A stretch of 31,831 bases of DNA, taken from NCBI GenBank assembly GCA_031555145.1, contig JAVBUR010000097.1:1-31831 (forward strand), given 5' to 3'. Origin of the DNA: JAJDIA01 sp031555145 (GTDB lineage Bacteria > Bacteroidota > Bacteroidia > Bacteroidales > Tannerellaceae). The position numbers and the translations under genes were made by a program. The notes beneath the pieces are model-generated. The model made no database searches and was not told where the DNA came from. It saw only the letters and a program-made list of their open reading frames with translations. Positions 1 through 6,155 of this stretch are shown piece after piece; position 1 is the stretch's first letter; every line of letters starts with the position of its first letter.

Positions 1-192
1 GAATGGTACATCGGCTATCTTACTGAGCATCAGTATGGTTATCCCGTTAGTGTAGCGGTGTAGGCTTTTTCATATTTTGGACTGAAGAGCCTATGGGACA
101 GGGGATTTGCTCAAAAATGACATCTTCGCAAAAACTTTCAATTCCGGCCAGATATGAAGCAAGTTCACCTTTAAGTTTCGACCGCATTGAGG
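1..192. other. left-edge region with no assignable gene
   Basis: This stretch lies downstream of the broken permease on the minus strand. It holds one short minus-strand reading frame (listed separately, 47-187) and a 27-bp segment (132-158) that recurs with 4 mismatches near the right end of the window. A plus-strand frame open from base 1 to a stop at 61-63 is too short to recognise. I see no terminator hairpin with a T-run. Confidence 0.4.
47..187 (-). CDS. possible small hypothetical protein (46 aa)
   Basis: A 46-codon frame begins with ATG only 5 nt after the stop of the broken permease, which is operon-like spacing. The peptide starts MRSKLKGELASYLAGIESF and ends NMKKPTPLH. It has no signal peptide or membrane segment, and I do not recognise it. 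It could be a translated remnant, a genuine small protein or chance. Part of it covers the 27-bp segment shared with the right end, which argues that the region may instead be a dispersed non-coding repeat. Confidence 0.2.
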   Translation of the reverse strand: MRSKLKGELASYLAGIESFCEDVIFEQIPCPIGSSVQNMKKPTPLH

Positions 193-850
193 CTATTCTG
201 ACTTAAGGATTTCTGCCGGGTTAGCCGCCGCAGCCCGGCGGATATGCCAGAAGATACAGGAAGTAATAACAGCCCCTACCATCAGGAACAGGACGGGATA
301 TATCCACCAATGGATAGCTGTTTGCAGGGCGTATTGTTCCAACCAGGTCTTCATCAACAGGTAACCGAGGGTGAAACTGATCAGCGCCGCGATCACCAAC
401 AGGGTGATCTGTTCGACAAAGAATAGCCGGAACACCTGCCCGGGGCGAGCTCCGTTTACTTTGCAGATAGCGATCTCCTTTCGGCAGCATTCGTAATAGA
501 GCGCTATCAGGGAATAGGAATCAAATGCGGAGATCAGGATACAGACCAGAGATACAAAGTCGAGTAGTTTGACCAGCGCATTTTCGGAAGAAAGTAGCTT
601 GTAAATAGCCGGCCAGTGGATAAGGCGAAACGTGTGAGAGGCCGCTATCTGTAAGTGAGCTTTCATTCCTGACATAGTAGATCCGATCCGCATCCGGCTG
701 GAAACTGTCGTAGGTCATTTCATAACGTATCCACAACGCACTGGCGGCAAAGCAGGTAAAACCGACAGCCAGACCGAGGACGCTGATAATCGTCTGCGTC
801 TTGTATTTGAACAGGTTACGAAAAGCGATCCGAATATAATGTCTGAACAT
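193..850 (-). pseudogene. ABC transporter permease (FtsX/MacB type), internally deleted and frameshifted
   Basis: Two overlapping minus-strand frames carry opposite ends of one permease. Frame A starts at 850 with MFRHYIRIAFRNLFKYKTQ, the typical N-terminus of Bacteroidota MacB-like permeases, and continues through the first membrane segment into the start of the periplasmic domain. Frame B carries the C-terminal FtsX domain (SENALVKLLDFVSLVCILIS, then RRKEIAICKVNGA-like and NPAEIL) and stops at 193. The homology seems to switch frames near position 600. Intact relatives are about 750-800 aa, so several hundred codons of periplasmic domain are missing and the frame is shifted. It is the third gene of the efflux operon, 20 nt after the adaptor. 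A working permease from these pieces is unlikely; a sequencing or assembly error cannot explain the missing middle. Confidence 0.8.
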
Positions 851-870
851 AGCGTATGCATATTAATGGA

Positions 871-2121
871 TTATTTCAGTATTAATTCCTGCGCATCTCC
901 AAAGGTAGCATATCCGGTGACGATGACGCGGTCGCCGGGCTGTAAACCGGACGTTATTTCGTATTGCTGCGGATTTTGCCGCCCGATGGCGATGTTGACA
1001 CGGGTGGCTTTGGTGCCGGATGGATTCAGCTTATAGATCCATTGCCCGCCGGTGGTCTGGAAGAAGTCGCCACGGGGCATAATCAGTGCATCTTCAGGTT
1101 GTCCCAACTCAATCTGCACCCGGAAGCTCTTTCCGATACGGACATTCTCCGGAAGATGGCCGGTGAAGACAAGATCGACATCAAAGCTACGGTCTTTGAC
1201 CTCCGGTACCACCTTGGTGATACGCAACGGATACTTCTGCCCCTGCCAGGTAATCGTAGCGGGGAGCCCGGTCGAGATACGGTCGATATAGTATTCGCTG
1301 AGCGAAGTATGTATCTTGAACTGGTCAAGCACCTTGATCTCAGCTATATTCTCCGTGCTCTGCACCTGCTGGCCGGGAGTGACACGAATAAAACTAAGTT
1401 GACCCGCAATCGGAGCACGAACCACAAGCTGATCCATCCGCTGGCAGGCACGGTCATACTTCTTCCGTTCCCGCTCAAGGTCGTTCTTCATCAACTCACG
1501 GCGGAGATGGGTAGCGGCACTGTCATGACGCAATCCTTCGAGTTGGAGGGCAGTAGAGCGAGTCTTGTACTCATATTCATCCCGCTGCACATCGAGTTGG
1601 GCTTTGCTTTTGACGCCCATCCGGTGTTCTTCCTCATCGAGGGCATAGCTTTTACGCAGGCGGTTAAGTTCATACGTTGTCTGAAGCGCCTGCTGCTGAA
1701 GAAGGATCGTTTTCTGCTCCATCTCAATCTCCTTCTCCCGGTAAGACACTAATTGCTTTTCCCACTCATCCTGTTGGTCTTCGATAGACCGCATCAGTTC
1801 AGGATTAGAGAGGACAAGGATCGTATCGCCTGGCATAAGCATGGTGCCTTCTTCGGCTACAATCCGATCCACGCTACCTGCCTCATGCGTATTGACACGG
1901 ATGGTCAGGATCGGTTGCACAAGGCCTTCAACATCTACATATTCAAGAAACTTCCCGTTCACGACCTCGCCAATGGTCAGGTTGTCGGCATCGGTACGGA
2001 GTTTGCGTCCACCGGAAGCTGCTACGGCCACATACACCAACAGGATGATAAGGGCAATGCTACCGGCAATCGGATAGCGGTAGCGGATATAAAAAGGTCT
2101 TTTAGGTATAAGTGTATCCAT
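871..2121 (-). CDS. efflux periplasmic adaptor (HlyD/MacA family)
   Basis: This 416-aa membrane-fusion protein would bridge an inner-membrane ABC permease and a TolC-like channel. Residues about 15-37 form the single N-terminal membrane anchor. Next come a half-lipoyl/barrel-sandwich segment, a long charged, Gln-rich alpha-helical hairpin (about 105-230, predicted coiled coil), the returning lipoyl half (VVRAPIAGQLSFIRVTPGQQ) and beta-barrel and membrane-proximal domains ending near GLQPGDRVIVTGY. The ATG is 5 nt after the TolC-like gene's stop, so the two are very likely co-transcribed from the sigma-54-type promoter upstream of that gene. The linked FtsX permease suggests the ABC (MacA-like) rather than the RND class. 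The partner permease here is broken, so a working complex would need a permease and ATPase from elsewhere. The substrate is unknown. Confidence 0.85.
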   Translation of the reverse strand: MDTLIPKRPFYIRYRYPIAGSIALIILLVYVAVAASGGRKLRTDADNLTIGEVVNGKFLEYVDVEGLVQPILTIRVNTHEAGSVDRIVAEEGTMLMPGDTILVLSNPELMRSIEDQQDEWEKQLVSYREKEIEMEQKTILLQQQALQTTYELNRLRKSYALDEEEHRMGVKSKAQLDVQRDEYEYKTRSTALQLEGLRHDSAATHLRRELMKNDLERERKKYDRACQRMDQLVVRAPIAGQLSFIRVTPGQQVQSTENIAEIKVLDQFKIHTSLSEYYIDRISTGLPATITWQGQKYPLRITKVVPEVKDRSFDVDLVFTGHLPENVRIGKSFRVQIELGQPEDALIMPRGDFFQTTGGQWIYKLNPSGTKATRVNIAIGRQNPQQYEITSGLQPGDRVIVTGYATFGDAQELILK

Positions 2122-2126
2122 TTCTT

Positions 2127-3605
2127 CTATTTCATTAGTTGTTCATAATCTTCCGTAAGCAGCCTCTTTTGTTCGAAGTCATAGCCGGTGAGGCTTCTGA
2201 CGGCGTAGAAGTAATTCCAGTAATTGTACAACGCTGTAATATACGCCCGGCGCGCCCGGTCTTTCTCCGCAATGGAGGCATTGAGGTCGAGGATATCCGA
2301 CTTCCCAAGCAGGTAGAGTTTCTGGGCTACTTCATTACGACGCTGGGCGGTAAGATCGGTCTTGAGGGCAATCGTCACCTTATCGTACTGTAGGTTGAAC
2401 TGCTTTACCATTTTGGTCACATTCAGGGTGAAATCTGTACGCGCCTGTTCGATTTCGGTATATACCTTGTCGCGGTTGCTGACGGCAACCCGTACTTTCC
2501 CCTTCCCCACACCCCAGTCAAGGATCGGGATACGGATACCGAGTGATACCAGTTGTTGGTCGAGCGGACGGACGTAGGCCTCCCGCAATCGTTCGTCGGT
2601 CTGGGTAAGACCAAACTGTACATACAGGTCGGCTTTAAACCCCCGGGCTGCCTTTGCTTGCGCCACGACGCTCTCGCTCTCCAGTTGGCGTCGACGAAGG
2701 GTTTCGGGTTCAGGGTTATTGGTTTGAGCCAATGCCATAGCCTCTTCTTCGGGAACCGTAAATTGAGGAATGGCGTCATCGGTGAGAACCGTTAGCTCAA
2801 CCGACTCCGTGATCCGCAGGTGACTACGGAGGAGTTGGGTATAGTCGTCCATTTCGATCCGTGCATTCATCTGATTGGTTTGCTCAGTAAGGAGATTGAG
2901 TTCAAGTTGCAGCATCTCATTCTCGGTAATGGTGCCAATGTTATAACGCCCCTGTGCAAAACGATACAGGGTATCGGCATTGGCATAGTTATAGCGAGCG
3001 ATCTCCCAGTTAGTTTGTGCCGTCGCCAGTTGAAAGAAATAGTAGGTGGTACGGGCAGCCACCAGCTCCAACGTCTCTATCAATTCCTTCTTTGCCTCCG
3101 TATACCGGATAGGTTCTATCTTACGATCCCACTTGAATTGGTTATACCCGAACAGATTCTGCTGATAGCCGATAACGACAGGCGTACTCTTATACGATGT
3201 CTTATTATCGGTAAACAAGTCGAGGCGCTCCAGCGATGTATTCACAAACAGGCTACCGCCTATCAATGAGATATACTGGTTGATATTCAGCCCGGCATCG
3301 GTCAGTAGCTGATTGCGATGCACAAAACTGTCGCTGCCATCGGGAAGCGTCACCGGGCTGATCGAGCGGTTCAGCGTCGGATCAGCCACAAACGTAAGGC
3401 TGGGAAGCTGATTGGCACGGAAGGAACGCCAGTTCCAATAAGCCGCCCTGAATGAATGACGGGCAGCAATCGCCTCGGGCGAATGCACCTGAGCCATCTC
3501 CACCGCCTCTCCTAAAGTAAGCCGAAGGGTATCCTGCGCCTGGACAGATACAACACCTCCGAGAAGCAAACAGGCCATTACATAGATTATATGTATACAT
3601 TTCAT
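2127..3605 (-). CDS. TolC-like outer-membrane efflux protein
   Basis: This 492-aa outer-membrane channel protein carries a signal peptide (MKCIHIIYVMACLLLGGVV, predicted cleavage after VQA near residue 23). It then has two alpha-helical outer-membrane-efflux repeats starting at DTLRLTLGEAVEMAQVHSPE. The length fits the TolC family. I placed the start at the ATG just before the signal peptide; the frame stays open for 113 more codons upstream, but that stretch lacks coding character and would run across the promoter and enhancer sites. It is the first gene of the efflux operon. A sigma-54-type promoter ends so close to this ATG that the predicted transcript has almost no 5' leader. Confidence 0.88.
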   Translation of the reverse strand: MKCIHIIYVMACLLLGGVVSVQAQDTLRLTLGEAVEMAQVHSPEAIAARHSFRAAYWNWRSFRANQLPSLTFVADPTLNRSISPVTLPDGSDSFVHRNQLLTDAGLNINQYISLIGGSLFVNTSLERLDLFTDNKTSYKSTPVVIGYQQNLFGYNQFKWDRKIEPIRYTEAKKELIETLELVAARTTYYFFQLATAQTNWEIARYNYANADTLYRFAQGRYNIGTITENEMLQLELNLLTEQTNQMNARIEMDDYTQLLRSHLRITESVELTVLTDDAIPQFTVPEEEAMALAQTNNPEPETLRRRQLESESVVAQAKAARGFKADLYVQFGLTQTDERLREAYVRPLDQQLVSLGIRIPILDWGVGKGKVRVAVSNRDKVYTEIEQARTDFTLNVTKMVKQFNLQYDKVTIALKTDLTAQRRNEVAQKLYLLGKSDILDLNASIAEKDRARRAYITALYNYWNYFYAVRSLTGYDFEQKRLLTEDYEQLMK

Positions 3606-3616
3606 GACCATACATA

Positions 3617-3632
3617 GGCAAATAATATGCCA
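3617..3632 (-). promoter_or_regulatory. sigma-54 (-24/-12) promoter of the efflux operon
   Basis: Read on the minus strand the site is TGGCATATTATTTGCC: a GG at -24 and a GC at -12 separated by exactly 10 nt, in good agreement with the TGGCAC-N5-TTGC consensus. It faces the TolC-like gene and lies opposite a sigma-54 activator gene. The predicted start of transcription is about base 3606, next to the start codon at 3605-3603. Identification is by motif and context only. Confidence 0.6.
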
Positions 3633-3688
3633 CAGACATAAACAAAAGGGTAACAGTCTGTTAAACGACTCACCCCCTCTCAGACACC

Positions 3689-3723
3689 GTGCAACAACGC
3701 ACAAAAAACGTGCGACTTCGCAC
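3689..3723. promoter_or_regulatory. tandem enhancer sites (2 x GTGC-N6-GCAC) for the sigma-54 activator
   Basis: Two palindromes, GTGCAACAACGCAC (3689-3702) and GTGCGACTTCGCAC (3710-3723), share the pattern GTGC-N6-GCAC. Their centres are 21 bp apart, two helical turns, so bound dimers would sit on the same face of the DNA. They are about 90-110 bp upstream of the predicted sigma-54 transcription start, a normal enhancer distance. The Fis-type helix-turn-helix of the adjacent activator is the obvious candidate to bind them. They also lie upstream of that activator's own gene, so autoregulation is possible. Confidence 0.55.
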
Positions 3724-3746
3724 ATACAACGCAACCAACTTCTCCC

Positions 3747-3754
3747 TATCTTTG
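3747..3754 (+). promoter_or_regulatory. -7 element (TATCTTTG) of the activator/kinase operon
   Basis: This exactly matches the Bacteroidota housekeeping -7 consensus TAnnTTTG, 26 nt before the activator ATG. I see no clear TTTG -33 element. Confidence 0.4.
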
Positions 3755-3780
3755 TTCCATCACTAAACGGAAGTATCCAC

Positions 3781-5148
3781 ATGAAAAAAGGAAAGATATT
3801 GATCATCGATGATAACGAAGATGTCCTCTTCGCCTTAAACCTCCTGCTGGAGCCTGTCGTAGAACAGATCAGGGTAAGTACCCAACCGGAACGGATCAGC
3901 CACTTTATGGAAACCTTCCAACCGGATGTCATCCTATTGGACATGAACTTCAGCCGCGATGCGATCAGTGGACAGGAAGGATTCTACTGGCTCGAAAAGA
4001 TACGAAAAACCGACCCCGACGCCGTGGTACTCTTCATCACCGCTTATGCCGATACAGATAAAGCCGTACGCGCCATCAAAGCCGGTGCCACGGACTTCAT
4101 CCCCAAGCCCTGGGAGAAGGAAAAACTGTTGGCCACGCTCTCGTCCGCTCTTACCCTCCGCGAAAGCCGCACAGAGATAAAACAACTACGCCGCCAGGTA
4201 GCCGCCCTCGCCGTGACCGATGAAGAGGAAGTAGATATTATCGGTGAAAGCGACGCCATGCAGGCCGTCTTCGCCACTATTGAAAAGCTACAGGATACAG
4301 ACGCCAATATCCTTATCCTGGGCGAGAACGGTACTGGAAAGGATCTGTTCGCACGAGCGCTTTACCGCCTCTCGCCACGGGCCACCCAGCTCTTTGTCGG
4401 CATCGACCTGGGCAGTATCCCGGAGCCTTTGTTCGAAAGTGAATTGTTCGGCCATGAGAAAGGCGCCTTCACCGATGCCCGGAAAGAAAAAGCGGGGCGG
4501 ATGGAAGTGGCCTCGGGCGGAACACTCTTCCTCAATGAGATCGGTAACCTCTCCGTCTCCATGCAAGCCAAACTGTTGACGGCCATCGAACGGAAAGAGA
4601 TCACCCGCTTGGGAGCTACCCGCCCTGTCTCCATCGACGTACGGCTCATCTCAGCCACCAATGCCGATATCCACACCCTGGTGGAAGAAGGACAGTTCCG
4701 GCAAGATCTACTCTACCGGATCAACACCATCGAACTACATATTCCCCCTTTGCGGGAACGGGGAAATGACGTCCAACTACTGGCCGACCATTTTCTCGAA
4801 CACTATACCCACAAGTATAAGAAGAAGCTGAAAGGCATCACCCGCGAAGGACGTCACAAGCTACAACAGTATACCTGGCCGGGGAATGTACGCGAACTGC
4901 AACACGCCGTCGAGCGGGCTGTCATCCTCTCCGATGGCCTGATGCTGCACCCGGAAGATTTCATGCTGCGCCCCACTTCTTCCCGTAAAAAGGAAACGGA
5001 GGAAGAACTCAACCTCAACAAACTGGAAAAGGGCGCCATCGAACGCGCCCTTCGGCGGGCGGAAGGCAACCTGACCCGGGCGGCAGAACTACTTGGCATC
5101 ACCCGTTTTGCCCTGTATCGTAAAATCAATAAGCCCGACGAGCCATGA
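3781..5148 (+). CDS. sigma-54-dependent response regulator (NtrC family)
   Basis: This 455-aa enhancer-binding protein has a receiver domain (about 1-120; acidic pocket D10/D11, phosphoacceptor D54, K109), an AAA+ sigma-54-interaction domain (about 150-380) and a Fis-type helix-turn-helix at the C-terminus (NLTRAAELLGITRFALYRKI). Walker A is GENGTGKD (181-188). The sigma-54 contact loop reads GAFTDA (228-233) instead of GAFTGA. Walker B reads TLFLNEIG, so the usual Asp is Asn252 while Glu253 is kept. The ATG at 3781 gives the MKKGKILIIDDNED receiver start; the longer upstream extension of the frame would cross the promoter region. It overlaps the kinase gene by 4 nt (ATGA) and probably activates the divergent efflux operon. 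Confidence 0.92.
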   Translation: MKKGKILIIDDNEDVLFALNLLLEPVVEQIRVSTQPERISHFMETFQPDVILLDMNFSRDAISGQEGFYWLEKIRKTDPDAVVLFITAYADTDKAVRAIKAGATDFIPKPWEKEKLLATLSSALTLRESRTEIKQLRRQVAALAVTDEEEVDIIGESDAMQAVFATIEKLQDTDANILILGENGTGKDLFARALYRLSPRATQLFVGIDLGSIPEPLFESELFGHEKGAFTDARKEKAGRMEVASGGTLFLNEIGNLSVSMQAKLLTAIERKEITRLGATRPVSIDVRLISATNADIHTLVEEGQFRQDLLYRINTIELHIPPLRERGNDVQLLADHFLEHYTHKYKKKLKGITREGRHKLQQYTWPGNVRELQHAVERAVILSDGLMLHPEDFMLRPTSSRKKETEEELNLNKLEKGAIERALRRAEGNLTRAAELLGITRFALYRKINKPDEP

Positions 5149-6155
5149 GACAGTATACACTAACACTAAAGATAGCCGGACTGGTACTACTGTCGCTGGC
5201 CTTTGCCTTCCTGTTCCTGCAAGGCTTCTATTTCACAGCTATACTGACAGGACTGGTTATCCTGGTGATCGCCTTCTCCCTCTATAGCGACCAGCAAAAG
5301 AGCATCCGGCGCATGGAGCAGATGATTGCCCATATCCATTACGGCGACCTGAACCTATCCTTTCCTACCCCCAACCCGGACAGCCCCGAAGGCAAACTGA
5401 GAGCGGCCATGAGTGAGGCGCTGAGTGTATTCCGCGAACGGCTCTACCATTCCGTCATCTCGGAAGCAGAAACAGAAGCCTGGCAGAAACTAATCCGTGT
5501 ACTCACCCACGAGATCATGAACTCTATCGCCCCTATCATCTCCCTTTCTGAAACAATGACGGATCGGGCCGTAGCAGACATCTCCAACGAAAAAGAGTAT
5601 GAACTGATGCGGCAAGCCATGCAAACCATCCACCGTCGTAGTAAAGGGCTACTGGATTTTGTGGAGAACTACCGGAAACTGACGCGTATCCCATCGCCAG
5701 TCATCCAACCCTTCGCTGTAGAGGGATTGTTCCGGGAAATGAAAGCGCTCCTCCCCATGGAGTCTATCCGTTTCACCACCGGGGTCAAACCGGAAAACCT
5801 GTACCTGCACGCCGACCGATCACTGATCGAACAGGTGATTATCAATCTGCTGAAAAATGCAGTAGAGGCCTGTAAAGATGCGGGCGATCCTTCCATCAGC
5901 CTGACAGCTTTCCACCAGGAAGGAAAAGTAGCCATCAGCGTATCCGATAATGGAAGAGGGATCCTGCCGGAAGCCGTAGACAAGGTATTTGTCCCTTTCT
6001 ATACAACCAAACAAGGCGGATCAGGCATTGGATTGAGCGTATGCCGGCAGATCATGAACCGACACGGAGGCACCATTACAGTCACCACCGGAGAAAGTAA
6101 CGGCACCGTATTCACCTTACTGTTCAACGGTCAGGAAACATTCACCCGGAGATAG
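5145..6155 (+). CDS. membrane histidine kinase, partner of the sigma-54 regulator
   Basis: This 336-aa kinase has two adjacent membrane helices (about 10-28 and 31-47) with almost no periplasmic loop, so it probably senses membrane or cytoplasmic signals. A short linker leads to the phosphorylation helix with the H-box LIRVLTHEIMNS (His122). The ATP-binding domain shows the N box (INLLKNAVEA), the G1 box (SDNGRGI) and the G2 box (GGSGIGLSVCRQI). The organisation resembles NtrY-type kinases without the sensor region. Its ATG overlaps the activator stop, so translation is likely coupled, and the pair forms a two-component system. Its last 25 bp overlap the 3' end of the converging hybrid kinase gene. 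The signal is unknown; a drug or envelope-stress cue would fit the efflux target. Confidence 0.9.
   Translation: MRQYTLTLKIAGLVLLSLAFAFLFLQGFYFTAILTGLVILVIAFSLYSDQQKSIRRMEQMIAHIHYGDLNLSFPTPNPDSPEGKLRAAMSEALSVFRERLYHSVISEAETEAWQKLIRVLTHEIMNSIAPIISLSETMTDRAVADISNEKEYELMRQAMQTIHRRSKGLLDFVENYRKLTRIPSPVIQPFAVEGLFREMKALLPMESIRFTTGVKPENLYLHADRSLIEQVIINLLKNAVEACKDAGDPSISLTAFHQEGKVAISVSDNGRGILPEAVDKVFVPFYTTKQGGSGIGLSVCRQIMNRHGGTITVTTGESNGTVFTLLFNGQETFTRR

Noticed and set aside
1..63. The 3' end of a plus-strand gene entering from the left edge
   Set aside because: Only 20 codons are visible, two frames are open, and no family can be recognised.
964..1752. A 262-codon plus-strand frame across the efflux adaptor gene
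   Set aside because: It is antisense to a well-supported HlyD/MacA protein in an operon and has no recognisable features.
3606..3944. A 113-residue N-terminal extension of the TolC-like protein
   Set aside because: The extension runs over the promoter and enhancer sites and precedes a normal signal peptide, so the start at 3605 is better.
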